Positions 36,704-45,718 of a DNA stretch of 64,000 nucleotides are shown here, piece by piece (position 1 is the stretch's first letter; each line of letters opens with the position of its first letter). Where the stretch lies: the NCBI RefSeq assembly GCF_015277815.1, contig NZ_CP063813.1:2790001-2854000 (forward strand). The letters run 5' to 3'. The position numbers and the translations under genes were made by a program. This DNA is from Microbacterium atlanticum. Lineage in GTDB: Bacteria > Actinomycetota > Actinomycetes > Actinomycetales > Microbacteriaceae. The notes below the pieces were generated by a model that was not told the DNA's origin, did no database searches, and worked only from the letters and a program-made list of their open reading frames with translations.

Positions 36704-37690
36704 TCAGCGCACCAGCCCAGCATCCACGATCGCGAACGAGTCCGCGCCCCCGCGCAGATCCAGTCCGTGCAGCCGCGCGGCGTTTCCGCCGAGGAGACCG
36801 GTGCGCAGTGCGTCGGTCATCTCGAAGTAGCCCTCGTCCACCATGTCTGTCGGCATGCGGAAGGTCCGTAAGGCGTCGAGGAGCGGTCTGGGGTGCCCGA
36901 GTGCGCCGCTTCCGAACACGACTCGGTCCGCCGCGCCGTGGAGCCCGAACTCGCCGAGCACCTCCGCGAGCCGCCGCGGCTGACGCATCGCGAAATGGTT
37001 GGTGGTGGCGAGGTTCGCCCACACGTTCGTGAAGCGTGCCATCTGCAGAGCGAATTCGTCGAGGAACGTCAGTCCCGCGTGCACGACCTCGAACGACAGC
37101 TGCGGGAAGTCGCGAGCGGCGTAGTCGAGGTCGGCGACGCGATAGGGATCCATCGGGTCCAGTCCACGGGGATTGCCCTTGCGCACCGAGACCACCTTCA
37201 GCCCCAGTGCGCCGCACCTCTCGAGGAGGGGGTAGATCTCCGCCTCGTCGGCGAGCGAGTAGCTGCGGTCCACGCCGTCGATCAAACGGTACTGGTCCAG
37301 GCTGATGCCGACAGCCCCGGACTCGGCAGCCCGGTCGAGATCATCGAGCGCGCGGGCGATGCCGAAGAACGGATCGATCCCCGCCATCACGAGCACGCGA
37401 CCGGGGAAGCGCTCCCGAAATGCGGCGACCTCCCAACGAACGGTAGCGGTGGCCGGGGAGTGCACGACGGCGATGTCGACGCCCGCGTCCCCGAAAAGGC
37501 GGGTCGCCAGGTCGTCGTAGTTGAGCGGCGCGGCCAGCTGCTCCGGCGTCGAACGCCATTCGGACGCGTACAGCTCCCGCTGCAGACGCCATTCGCGGTC
37601 GAGCGCCGCGGCGGCCGAGGCTTCTCCGCGGCGGTCCGCGCCGTAGTCCGGCAACTCGACGAAGCCGTCGATGATGACTGGTGTGCTCAA
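36704..37690 (-). CDS. Amidohydrolase-2 (ACMSD-like) family protein with degenerate metal site (paralogue 2)
   Basis: 328 residues, TTG start. Same core as its neighbour: KVVSVRKGNPRG, MDPYRVADLDYAARDFPQLSFEVVHAG, TNVWANLA and VVFGSGALGHP. It is the most degenerate of the three in this window: no N-terminal HxH (VIIDGFVELPD), Arg169 where the other two have a His, and Gly in place of the catalytic Asp. Only His204 remains. Conserved non-metal motifs show that the fold is under selection. It may form a heteromer with the product of the next gene, to which it is adjacent without a gap. Confidence 0.72.
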   Translation of the reverse strand: MSTPVIIDGFVELPDYGADRRGEASAAAALDREWRLQRELYASEWRSTPEQLAAPLNYDDLATRLFGDAGVDIAVVHSPATATVRWEVAAFRERFPGRVLVMAGIDPFFGIARALDDLDRAAESGAVGISLDQYRLIDGVDRSYSLADEAEIYPLLERCGALGLKVVSVRKGNPRGLDPMDPYRVADLDYAARDFPQLSFEVVHAGLTFLDEFALQMARFTNVWANLATTNHFAMRQPRRLAEVLGEFGLHGAADRVVFGSGALGHPRPLLDALRTFRMPTDMVDEGYFEMTDALRTGLLGGNAARLHGLDLRGGADSFAIVDAGLVR

Positions 37691-37857
37691 GGGTTGGGGC
37701 TCTTTCGTCTCGCAAGGTCGGGTCCCCGCCGCGATTCTCCCTCGGACTGCGGCAGATTGCCCGCGTTGAGAACCTACGACCGATGTTTCCGGCTACCCGC
37801 ATCCGCGGTCCGCTGGCCGAGATCGGCGGCGGCCTCGCGAGGTCGCCGCCGACCCTG

Positions 37858-38874
37858 TCAGTCTCGCGCCGCGACGAGGTCGAGCGACACGTCCACGATC
37901 ATGTCTTCCTGACCCCCGACCAGACCGCGCCGCCCGCACTCGAGGAGGATCTGGCGCACGTCGAGCTGATAGGTGCGCGCGGCCGTCTCGGCGTGCCGCA
38001 GGAAGCTGGAGTAAACCCCTCCGTAACCGAGCGTGAGAGTTTCGCGATCGACGCGGACCGGCCGATCCTGCAGCGGGCGCACGAGGTCCTCCGCGGCATC
38101 TTGGAGCGCGAAGAGGTCGCAGCCATGCTCGAACCCGTACAGATCCGCCACGGCGACGAACGCCTCGATAGGGCAGTTCCCGGCGCCGGCGCCGTGTCCG
38201 GCGAGCGACGCGTCGACCCGGTAGACACCGTTCTGCACGGCGACGACCGAGTTGGCGACCGACAGCGAGAGGTTCTCGTGCGCGTGGATGCCGATCTCGG
38301 TGGCATCGTTGGCGAGGGCGTCCCGGTACGCCCGCACGCGGGCCGCCACATCGTCCATCGTGAGGCGACCGCCGGAGTCGGTGACGTAGACGCAGTGGGC
38401 GCCGTACGACTCCATCAGCCGCGCCTGGGCCGCAAGCTCCTGCGGCGGGAGCATGTGCGACAGCATCAGGAATCCCGAGACGTCCATGCCGAGTTCGCGC
38501 GCGGCCGCGATGTGCTGCGCCGAGATGTCGGCTTCGGTGCAGTGAGTGGCGACGCGGACAGAGCGAACGCCGAGATCGTAGGCGCGCTTCAGGTCGTGGA
38601 TCGTCCCCACGCCCGGAAGCAGGAGCGTCGTCAGTCGCGCGCGTTGGAGCACGGATGCCGCGGCTTCGATCCACTCCCAATCACTGTGCGATCCGGGGCC
38701 GTAGTTGAGCGAGCCTCCGGCAAGGCCGTCGCCATGCGCCACTTCGATCGCGTCGACCCCCGCGGCGTCGAGCGCGGAGACGATCGTCTTCACATCGGCA
38801 GGCGTGATCCGATGACGGACGGCGTGCATACCGTCGCGAAGCGTGACGTCCTGCACGAAGATCTTGGGGGTCAT
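37858..38874 (-). CDS. 4-hydroxy-2-oxovalerate aldolase
   Basis: 338 residues from the ATG at 38874, one base after the upstream stop (TGACATG). HMGL-like TIM barrel: [12 protein letters not shown] (about 10-21, catalytic Arg/Asp), the GLNYGPGS-like segment [12 protein letters not shown], the metal ligands in [10 protein letters not shown] (HxH), and the C-terminal communication domain ([14 protein letters not shown]). It cleaves 4-hydroxy-2-oxovalerate to pyruvate and acetaldehyde, which is channelled to the acetaldehyde dehydrogenase encoded just before it. Counterpart of DmpG/BphI/MhpE. Confidence 0.95.
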   Translation of the reverse strand: MTPKIFVQDVTLRDGMHAVRHRITPADVKTIVSALDAAGVDAIEVAHGDGLAGGSLNYGPGSHSDWEWIEAAASVLQRARLTTLLLPGVGTIHDLKRAYDLGVRSVRVATHCTEADISAQHIAAARELGMDVSGFLMLSHMLPPQELAAQARLMESYGAHCVYVTDSGGRLTMDDVAARVRAYRDALANDATEIGIHAHENLSLSVANSVVAVQNGVYRVDASLAGHGAGAGNCPIEAFVAVADLYGFEHGCDLFALQDAAEDLVRPLQDRPVRVDRETLTLGYGGVYSSFLRHAETAARTYQLDVRQILLECGRRGLVGGQEDMIVDVSLDLVAARD

Positions 38875-38875
38875 G

Positions 38876-39829
38876 TCACACACCGGCCTTTGCTGCTGTC
38901 GCGATCCGCTCAGCCGTTTGCACCGCGGCGGAAGTCATGATGTCGAGGTTTCCCGCATAGGCGGGCAGATAATGGGCGGCGCCTTCGACCTCGAGCATCA
39001 CCGTTACCTGGTGGCTCGGGCGGGCGCTCGCATCGCCCTCCGCCAGGAGGGTCTCGACGGGCTGATCGTCGGGTATCGGCGCGATGACGACGTCCTGCTT
39101 CAAGCGATAGCCCGGCACGTAGGCGGCCACCGCGGCGAGCATCTCTTGGATGCTCGTGACGATACGCGCGAGGTCCCTCTCGTGGTCGACGCGCACGAGG
39201 GCCAGAACGGTGTCGCGCATCATGAGCGGAGGCTCGGCCGGATTGAGGATGATGATCGCGCGACCTCGGCCCGCACCGCCCACCTGCTCGATGGCGGCAG
39301 AGGTGGTGTCGGTGAACTCGTCGATGTTCGCGCGCGTGCCCGGCCCGGCACTGCGCGAAGCGATCGAGGCGACGATCTCCGCGTATGCGACGGGCACCAC
39401 GCGGCTGATCGCCGCGACGACGGGAATGGTCGCCTGTCCGCCGCACGTCACCATGTTGATGTTGGGCGCGTCAGAATGCTCGTCGAGGTTGACCGCGGGC
39501 ACAACGTAGGGACCGATCGCCGCCGGTGTCAGATCGATCAGTCGCTTGCCGTACGGAGCGAGGGCGCCGGCGTTGTGCACATGCGCCTTGGCGCTCGTCG
39601 CGTCGAACACGATCTCGATCTCATCGAAGCCCGGCATCGCGATGAGCCCCTCCACGCCCTCGTGCGTGATCGGCACTCCAAGTCGGCTCGCCCGTGCCAG
39701 GCCGTCCGAGGCGGCATCGATGCCGACCATGGCACCCATCTCCAGGTTCTCCGCGCCTCGGAGCACCTTGAACATCAGATCGGTTCCGATGTTTCCGGAC
39801 CCGATGATCGCGACCTTCGTCTTGCTCAT
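38876..39829 (-). CDS. Acetaldehyde dehydrogenase (acetylating)
   Basis: 317 residues. NAD-binding [14 protein letters not shown] (about 6-19), catalytic Cys in [12 protein letters not shown] (about 127-138), and the DmpF/BphJ-type middle [12 protein letters not shown]. It converts acetaldehyde, NAD and CoA to acetyl-CoA in complex with the aldolase. It overlaps the preceding hydrolase gene by four bases (ATGA) and is next to the aldolase, the universal order for this pair. Confidence 0.96.
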   Translation of the reverse strand: MSKTKVAIIGSGNIGTDLMFKVLRGAENLEMGAMVGIDAASDGLARASRLGVPITHEGVEGLIAMPGFDEIEIVFDATSAKAHVHNAGALAPYGKRLIDLTPAAIGPYVVPAVNLDEHSDAPNINMVTCGGQATIPVVAAISRVVPVAYAEIVASIASRSAGPGTRANIDEFTDTTSAAIEQVGGAGRGRAIIILNPAEPPLMMRDTVLALVRVDHERDLARIVTSIQEMLAAVAAYVPGYRLKQDVVIAPIPDDQPVETLLAEGDASARPSHQVTVMLEVEGAAHYLPAYAGNLDIMTSAAVQTAERIATAAKAGV

Positions 39830-40734
39830 CCGTCGATTCCTCCATCTCCGGCTGTGATGCCGGACGTTTGCGGGGTGTGCGGCCGATCGACATGACGCAG
39901 GAATCGCAGCAGGTGCGATGCGTATCGATCCGGTGCCTCGATCGTGGGAAGGTGGCCGACTCCCTTGAGGATCACGGCCTCCGCATCGTCGAGGTGGGCG
40001 AGGAACCCGAGCGTGTGCTCGATCGGCACGACGCGGTCCTCGCGACCCGAGATGACGAGGGCGGGAACCGAGATCGTTCGCGCCAGCCGGGGCTCTTTCG
40101 CGAATCCGGTCGAAGCCTGGAACGCCGCGAGGTGGTCGGGGGCAGCATCCGCCACCCTCTCCAGCTCGGCGATGAGTTCGTCGGAGGCGTGAGTGGGATC
40201 ATGGAAGAGAGTGCGGACGAACATCCGCAGGTTGTCCGCGGTGGGGGCCAGTTCGTAGGCGATGCCCGCCCACACGCCTTCTTCCGGGGCAGGCGCGAGA
40301 AGGTTGCGGAAAGTCGGATCCGGCACGTGCGATGAGCCGATTACGAGGCTGCGCGTGAGCTCGGGATGATCCTGCGCGAAGACGAAGGCGGAGCTTCCCC
40401 CCGTGGAGGTGCCCACGACGTGGACCGAGCCGATGTCGAGGTACCGCAGGAGCCCCGCGGCGAGATCTGATCCGAGCCGGTAGGCGAAGCCCTCTTCGAT
40501 CACAGGGCCCGTGCGGCCGTAATTGGGCAGATCGATCGCGATCACCCGGTAGTACTGTGCGAGCTCGCTGATGACGTCGCGCCACGTGATCCACGCCGTC
40601 ATTCCGGGTTGCGGGCCCCACCCGGGGAACAGCAGCACCGGCTCACCGGATCCGTGGTCGTGGAAGTGCACGCTCACTCCGTCGATCACCACGATGTGCG
40701 CGGTTGCTCGCTCGAGCTCCGGATTCAAGGTCAT
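39826..40734 (-). CDS. Alpha/beta hydrolase, probable meta-cleavage product hydrolase
   Basis: 302 residues. Oxyanion segment [12 protein letters not shown] (about 34-45), nucleophile Ser in [10 protein letters not shown] (about 106-115), acid in SGREDRVVP and His in [10 protein letters not shown]. It is translationally coupled to acetaldehyde dehydrogenase and aldolase, so this is the better candidate for the pathway C-C hydrolase that releases 2-hydroxypenta-2,4-dienoate. The oxyanion hole has Pro-Gly-Trp-Gly instead of His-Gly, which is less common. Confidence 0.82.
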   Translation of the reverse strand: MTLNPELERATAHIVVIDGVSVHFHDHGSGEPVLLFPGWGPQPGMTAWITWRDVISELAQYYRVIAIDLPNYGRTGPVIEEGFAYRLGSDLAAGLLRYLDIGSVHVVGTSTGGSSAFVFAQDHPELTRSLVIGSSHVPDPTFRNLLAPAPEEGVWAGIAYELAPTADNLRMFVRTLFHDPTHASDELIAELERVADAAPDHLAAFQASTGFAKEPRLARTISVPALVISGREDRVVPIEHTLGFLAHLDDAEAVILKGVGHLPTIEAPDRYASHLLRFLRHVDRPHTPQTSGITAGDGGIDG

Positions 40735-40756
40735 AGCAGCATCCCTCAGACATGCG

Positions 40757-40788
40757 ACCGGGCGCGCTCCCTCGGGAGCCCGCCCGGT
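40757..40788 (-). terminator. Hairpin between extradiol dioxygenase and hydrolase genes
   Basis: ACCGGGCG (40757-40764) pairs with CGCCCGGT (40781-40788) and GCTCCC (40766-40771) with GGGAGC (40774-40779), 8 bp after the extradiol gene stop. It could partially terminate or stabilise that transcript relative to the downstream genes. Confidence 0.6.
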
Positions 40789-40795
40789 CCCGGCA

Positions 40796-41689
40796 TCAGC
40801 CGTAGTAGTTGCCGACGATCTGGTGGCCCCAGATGTCGGGCCAGTCGTAGTGGCCGACGATCCAGTTGTCCTCGTCGACGAGACGCCCGAGCGCGCCGTA
40901 CTCCATGGCCGTGCCCGAGGGGTTCACGATGTAGAACGACGTGACGTGGTCGTTGATGTGCTTTCCGAGGTCAGTCACGATCTCGATGCCACGCTCCTTG
41001 ACACGGTCGAGGGCTAGCCCCACCATCTCCAGCGTCTCCACCTGCACCATGAAGTGATCGAACCAGGTGGTGTGGCCTTCGTTGTGGCTCAGCCCATACG
41101 CGAAGCTGTGATGACGTCCGTTGGCTCGTACGAATGTGTCGCCCTTGCCGCCGCGGACGGCGACGGTGTCGCTGATCCGCAGGCCCAGGATGTCGAGGTA
41201 GAAGCGGTCCGCTGCGTCGTAGTCGGGGAAGAGGATGCCGTGGTGACCATAGCCGAGGTCCCCCGGGCTCTTGTCGGAGGTGACGAACTTGGCTCCCGTC
41301 GGCGACACGAAGGGATCCCGCGGGCTGAAGGCGCCGTAGAAGATCTCCACCTGGGTTCCACCCGGGTCCTGGCACCTCAGCAGGCCGCGCACGCCTCGGC
41401 GGTCGGCGAGTTCCTTGTCGTCGACATACTCGACGCCGAACTCCTCGAGCTTCGCAGCCATCGCCGCGAAATCGTCCTTGTTCGCCACTTCCCAGCCGCT
41501 GTAGGCGTGACCGCCCTCGCCCTTCTCGATCGAGACGCGCCAGTCGCGCTCATCGATGCGCAGACGCAGCTCGTCGTCGGTCGAGCTGGAGGAGATCGCC
41601 ATTCCGAGGACCTCGGTGGCGAACGTGCGCCATTCGTCGAGATCGGTGGCGGTCAACCCGATGTAGCCGTTTGCGATGACTCGCACCAT
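40796..41689 (-). CDS. Extradiol ring-cleavage dioxygenase (VOC superfamily, two-domain type I)
   Basis: 297 residues from the ATG at 41689, chosen because AAGGGA lies 8 bp before it; an ATG 18 bases upstream is the alternative. Two VOC modules are seen. Iron ligands by analogy with BphC are His149 (GYGHHGIL), His212 (WFDHFMVQV) and Glu263 (TAMEYG), with second-sphere His194 in RHHSFA, His248 and Tyr253. It opens a catecholic ring next to its hydroxyls (meta cleavage). Divergent from the hydratase gene; both share the operator-rich 41690-41874 region. Confidence 0.93.
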   Translation of the reverse strand: MVRVIANGYIGLTATDLDEWRTFATEVLGMAISSSSTDDELRLRIDERDWRVSIEKGEGGHAYSGWEVANKDDFAAMAAKLEEFGVEYVDDKELADRRGVRGLLRCQDPGGTQVEIFYGAFSPRDPFVSPTGAKFVTSDKSPGDLGYGHHGILFPDYDAADRFYLDILGLRISDTVAVRGGKGDTFVRANGRHHSFAYGLSHNEGHTTWFDHFMVQVETLEMVGLALDRVKERGIEIVTDLGKHINDHVTSFYIVNPSGTAMEYGALGRLVDEDNWIVGHYDWPDIWGHQIVGNYYG

Positions 41690-41751
41690 GGAGCAGTGTC
41701 CCTTCATCGGCGGAGGGGAAAGCCCGCCGCAGCCCGTCGTTCGGTGTCACG

Positions 41752-41831
41752 ACGCTACAGACGCTGAGCCGCAGGACATGTCTCAGCAGTCCGACCAGCG
41801 GACCGCGGATCGACGCTTCACTGAGCGGACC
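41752..41831. promoter_or_regulatory. Divergent promoter region with two operator-like elements
   Basis: AGTCCGACCAGCGGACC at 41788-41804 and GCTTCACTGAGCGGACC at 41815-41831 both resemble GGTCCGCTnAGCGGACC. On the minus strand a TAGCGT -10 (first base 41757) lies exactly 35 nt from the first element's far half-site and 63 bp before the extradiol start. Confidence 0.55.
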
Positions 41832-41874
41832 CGGATCCTGCGCGGCACCGGCGTGATGGCGCAGGATGTCGATC

Positions 41875-42681
41875 ATGCCAACGCTTCAGCATCCTCTCGC
41901 GGACGACCGCGACGTCATCGCCGCCGCCGATCGCCTCGAACGCGCATCCGCATCGGGCGAGCTCAGCGCTCCCGTGCGCGACCTGCTCGGACCAGCCGAC
42001 ATCGAGCGCGCATATGCCGTACAACATCTCCTCCGGACGCGTCGCGAGGCGGCGGGCGCGCGCGTAGTCGGCCGCAAGGTCGGCCTCACCTCGATCGCGG
42101 TCCAGCAGCAGCTCGGCGTGGACCAGCCCGACTTCGGCTACCTCTTCGATGACATGGACGTGGAGGACGGCGGGAAGATCCGGTTCGGCGACATCCTCCA
42201 GCCACGCGTCGAGGCCGAACTCGCCTTCGTGCTCGCTCGCGACCTGGCCGAAGGCCCGCTCGATGATGACCAGGTGCGTGCGGCCGTCGACTACGCGGCC
42301 CCGGCGATCGAGATCTGCGGAAGCCGCATCCAGAACTGGGACATCCGCTTGACTGACACCGTCGCCGACAACGCTTCCGCGGGCGGATTCGTCATCGGTG
42401 CCGCGCGCGTCCCACTTGATGAGCTCGACACGACCTCGGTGCAGATGACGATGACCGTCGACGGCGAGATCGTCTCGACGGGCAGCGGGGCCGACTGCAT
42501 GGGCGACCCGCTCGCAGCGTTGGCATGGCTCGCGCGCACCGCGCGGGATCTCGGCGACCCGCTGCGGGCCGGCCAGGTCGTGCTGTCCGGCGCTCTCGGC
42601 GCAATGCGCCCTGTCATCGCCGGCTCGGTCGTGCGAGCCGAGCTGTCGGGACTCGGCTCGGTCGAGATCTCGTTCGACTGA
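41875..42681 (+). CDS. 2-oxopent-4-enoate (2-keto-4-pentenoate) hydratase
   Basis: 268 residues from the ATG at 41875 (AGGA 8 bp upstream; an in-frame ATG at 41866 has none). FAH-fold hydratase: RKVGLTSIAVQQQLGVDQPDFGYLF (about 63-87) and metal-binding Glu residues in PRVEAELAFVL (about 103-113). It adds water to 2-hydroxypenta-2,4-dienoate to give 4-hydroxy-2-oxovalerate, the substrate of the aldolase at 37858. 4-Oxalocrotonate decarboxylases share the fold, but no decarboxylase/hydratase pair is seen here, so hydratase is preferred. Confidence 0.9.
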   Translation: MPTLQHPLADDRDVIAAADRLERASASGELSAPVRDLLGPADIERAYAVQHLLRTRREAAGARVVGRKVGLTSIAVQQQLGVDQPDFGYLFDDMDVEDGGKIRFGDILQPRVEAELAFVLARDLAEGPLDDDQVRAAVDYAAPAIEICGSRIQNWDIRLTDTVADNASAGGFVIGAARVPLDELDTTSVQMTMTVDGEIVSTGSGADCMGDPLAALAWLARTARDLGDPLRAGQVVLSGALGAMRPVIAGSVVRAELSGLGSVEISFD

Positions 42682-42689
42682 CGCGCCGC

Positions 42690-43277
42690 TCAGCGCTGCG
42701 CGTCGGCGACGAGTTGGAGCACCTCGCGCAGACGCGCGAGGATGCCGGTGGTGGTCTCCGGCGAATCCAGCAGCATGTGCTGCAGCGCCAAGCCGTCGGC
42801 CACGGCGATGACCAGCCGCGCGAGCGACAAGTCGCCATCGCTCACGCCCAATGCTGCAAGCTGGGCACCGATCCCCTCGACCGACACCTCCTGCTGCTCG
42901 CGGACCGGCTCGATCTCGTACTCGCCGCGGATCCCCGCGAGGATGTAATCGTAGATGAGCAGGCGAGAGAGGTCACCGCGCCGCCGCTCGTCCGTCAGCT
43001 GATGCTCAAGGTTGCCGAAGAAGCCTTCGATCGACTCGTTGTCGGCGACGAGTCCGGCGATGTCCTTCTTCGAGCGCATGAGCAGCGCCTCGGTCATCAG
43101 CGCGTGACGCGTGCCGAAGTGATGGCGCACCAGGCTGTGCGCCACGCCCGCGGCGTCGGCGACGGACCGTAAGGTCACCGCCGCCTGACCGTCGCGCGCC
43201 GCGATGTCGACGGCGGCCTCAAGCATCCTGATCCGTGTCGCTTCAGCGTCGCGGCGATGGGCTCCAGCGTTCGACAT
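42690..43277 (-). CDS. TetR family transcriptional regulator
   Basis: 195 residues. HTH region RIRMLEAAVDIAARDGQAAVTLRSVADAAGVAHSLVRHHFG (about 15-55). The C-terminal half (DLSLARLVIAVADGLALQHMLLD) is a TetR effector domain. It converges on the hydratase with only 8 bp between stops. It likely responds to a pathway intermediate; its operator is not identified. Confidence 0.88.
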   Translation of the reverse strand: MSNAGAHRRDAEATRIRMLEAAVDIAARDGQAAVTLRSVADAAGVAHSLVRHHFGTRHALMTEALLMRSKKDIAGLVADNESIEGFFGNLEHQLTDERRRGDLSRLLIYDYILAGIRGEYEIEPVREQQEVSVEGIGAQLAALGVSDGDLSLARLVIAVADGLALQHMLLDSPETTTGILARLREVLQLVADAQR

Positions 43278-43301
43278 CCCAGAAAACTATCAGGGCGATG
43301 A

Positions 43302-44177
43302 TCAGCGGACTCGCGAGACCCCGTTCACCGACATCGCGATCCGGGTGGCAGCGTCGCGGAGCGGCGGAAGCACCTCAGAGATCTGGATGAGCGTCGATCG
43401 GCGCGTGAGCGTCACCACCGCGCGCTTCTGGCCGTCGCGGCCCGGAACCAGGACCGCGATTGACGAGTGTCCAGGGGTGTTCTCCTCGAAATCCAGCGCG
43501 AACCCGGCGTCGCGAATGGCACGGATCTCGCTGAGCAGTCGGTCATTCGACATGATCGTGCGGGGAGTCAGCCGGCGGAGCGGGTTGTCTTCGAGCCAGT
43601 GGATGAGGTCGGCGTCCGAATAGTGGAAGGCGAGAAAGAGCTTGCCCGCAGCCGTCGCGGCGAGCGGCAGGCTCTGGCCGGCAGCTGTCGTGCTGTTGCG
43701 GTCGCCGCCGCCCGCGATCCGGTCGACGAAGTACGCCATGTCGCCACTGCGGATGACCAGGTGGGCCGTGAGGCCGGTCTTGGCGAACAGGTCAACGAGG
43801 TGTGGACGGGCCGCGTCTTGCAGGATCACCGACAGTGGAGTGCGGCGCCCGAGATCGAAGACGCGCATCCCGAGCTCGTACCACTCACCATACTTCTCCA
43901 GCAGCCCCCATTGCACGAGCTCCTGGGCGAGGCGGTGCGTTGTCGGCTTCGGCAGTCCCGCGCGGCGGCTCAGTTCGCTCAGCTTCACTCGGTAGGTACC
44001 GCCGTCGAAGGCTTCCAGAATGAGGTGCGCCTTGCCCAGAACCGACTTCGGGTACTCGCTGGCCTCTTCGATGAGTTCATCCAGAAGCGGCTCCGGGAAG
44101 CCGTCTGCGACCGGGCGCAGCCTACTTGCAGGCGTTGCGTCGATCGGTGAGTTGACGATGGTGGCGATCGAAGACAT
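43302..44177 (-). CDS. IclR family transcriptional regulator
   Basis: 291 residues. N-terminal winged helix: VKLSELSRRAGLPKPTTHRLAQELVQWGLLEK (about 59-90); C-terminal effector domain with GQSLPLAATAAGKLFLAF and FEENTPGHSSIAVLV landmarks. IclR proteins often control aromatic acid operons. A copy of the ACTGTCC-x3-TGG-x-CAATTGC element lies 18-41 bp upstream of its start, and another before the formamidase-like gene, so autoregulation and control of its neighbour are likely. Confidence 0.9.
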   Translation of the reverse strand: MSSIATIVNSPIDATPASRLRPVADGFPEPLLDELIEEASEYPKSVLGKAHLILEAFDGGTYRVKLSELSRRAGLPKPTTHRLAQELVQWGLLEKYGEWYELGMRVFDLGRRTPLSVILQDAARPHLVDLFAKTGLTAHLVIRSGDMAYFVDRIAGGGDRNSTTAAGQSLPLAATAAGKLFLAFHYSDADLIHWLEDNPLRRLTPRTIMSNDRLLSEIRAIRDAGFALDFEENTPGHSSIAVLVPGRDGQKRAVVTLTRRSTLIQISEVLPPLRDAATRIAMSVNGVSRVR

Positions 44178-44663
44178 CTGACGATTCCCCTCTTACTGTC
44201 CGCTTGGGCAATTGCGAGACTAGCCCGCTCATGTTGCGAGAACGAGCGTGAAATGACCGGTTCTGTTACGTTCCCATTTCGAGCGATCCGCCGCGCAGGC
44301 GCGCCGATTAATGCCCTCTCGTCGGCCATTTTTCGGGTGTCCTGGAGCGCCGTTCGTCGAGGGAACAGCGGGAGCAGCGTCGTGTTCGAGTGCTCCTCGA
44401 TCGCGCGTCTCACGGGGTCTGTGAGAGGCCCGATCATCTCCTCCACCGAGCGACTTCGCGCGATGGAGATTTTGAAAGGCTAGTTGCGGCGTGCACCGCA
44501 CCCTATGGCCATCTGGCATAGAGCCTAACTGTCCATCTGGACAATTGCTAGTGATTTCTTCTACGAACCTGCGTCCATCCACCGGACCGGGCGCTTGACG
44601 GTGAAGATGATCCGCTGGGAGCATCCCCCGAAACGTCGCACCGAGCGACGCAGGAAGGGGCGC
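44178..44663. promoter_or_regulatory. Divergent region between iclR and the formamidase-like gene, with paired operator sites
   Basis: About 485 bp without a gene. ACTGTCCGCTTGGGCAATTG (44195-44214, continuing CGAG) and ACTGTCCATCTGGACAATTG (44528-44547, continuing CTAG) agree at 19 of 24 positions. The second contains the perfect dyad TGTCCA-tc-TGGACA. One site fronts each gene, the classic pattern of an autoregulated divergent regulator. Confidence 0.6.
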
Positions 44664-45545
44664 ATGCCGATGGTCACAGAAATCCGTGAGGCACGAGGAT
44701 GCCGCAATCCAGGCGAAGACGAGATCGCTACGTGGCTGCCGACACGGAGGGTCGACCACCGCATCGCGTACGGACCCGAGGCCGCGCAGTTCGGTGACCT
44801 CTGGCTGCCCCGCAGCAGCTCCCCCGACCCCAATGGCTATCCGGTGGTGATCTCGATTCATGGCGGCCTATGGATGTCGGAATGGACGCACGAGCACTGC
44901 GATCGGATGGCTGAGGCCTTCAGCGATGCGGGATTCGCGGCCTGGAACATCGAGTACCGCCGAATCGGCAACACTGGAGGCGGCTTCCCAGGCACGTTCC
45001 TCGATGTCGCTGCGGCCGTCGACCACGTTCGCGAGCTGGCGAAGGACTTCCCACTCGATCTCAGCCGGGTCGTCGTCGTGGGCCACTCCGCCGGCGCGCA
45101 CCTCGCAGCCTGGATCGGCGCACGCCACAACCTCGCCCACTCGAGCCCGGTCTACCAGGCCGATCCGCTTGCGATCCGGGGGGTTGTCGAGCTGTCGCCC
45201 ATCCCCGATCTTCAGCGGTTCTACGACCTCGTCCGCGACGTGTACCCGCCCATCCAAGACCTGCTCTACGCGTTGAGCGGCACGGATTCCGATGAGGCGC
45301 TGGCCGAGATACTCCCCCAGATCTCACCCGCGCGCATGGGCCCGGTCGGCGTGGCACGCACGATGATCAACGGGGAGAGCGACCCTACTCCGCCGGACGT
45401 CATCCGAGAGTTCGCTGCGCAAGCCGAGCAAGCCGGCGACGAGGTCACGCTCGTCTTCTTCGCGGATGCCAATCACTTCGCCCTCGGCGACCCCGGAACC
45501 GAGCTGTGGGACGCGATCGTCGAACGCGTGCGCGACCTGGCTTGA
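44664..45545 (+). CDS. Alpha/beta hydrolase, arylformamidase (kynurenine formamidase)-like
   Basis: 293 residues from the ATG at 44664 (after AGGAAGGGG; ATG 44670 is an alternative). HGG oxyanion motif in ISIHGGLWMSEW (about 66-77) and nucleophile Ser in VVGHSAGAHLAAW (about 138-150), the layout of serine arylformamidases and carboxylesterases of the BD-FAE group. A His near the C-terminus in DANHFALGDPGT completes the triad. It faces the IclR gene across paired operator sites and is likely part of that regulon. True substrate unknown. Confidence 0.8.
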   Translation: MPMVTEIREARGCRNPGEDEIATWLPTRRVDHRIAYGPEAAQFGDLWLPRSSSPDPNGYPVVISIHGGLWMSEWTHEHCDRMAEAFSDAGFAAWNIEYRRIGNTGGGFPGTFLDVAAAVDHVRELAKDFPLDLSRVVVVGHSAGAHLAAWIGARHNLAHSSPVYQADPLAIRGVVELSPIPDLQRFYDLVRDVYPPIQDLLYALSGTDSDEALAEILPQISPARMGPVGVARTMINGESDPTPPDVIREFAAQAEQAGDEVTLVFFADANHFALGDPGTELWDAIVERVRDLA

Positions 45546-45718
45546 GGGATGGCGGCCGGCACCGGTCGGGAGGAGTTCACCTCTGCCGCCGGATGCTGGC
45601 CGCCATCACTCTGCTCGCGTCCGCGGGCGGACTCGTTGCCCTCGCCGCGGTTGTGAGCCCCGGCACAGTGCGGGCCGGGCACGGATGATCGTGAGGCCTC
45701 CGGCCAGGCTCGCGCCGC

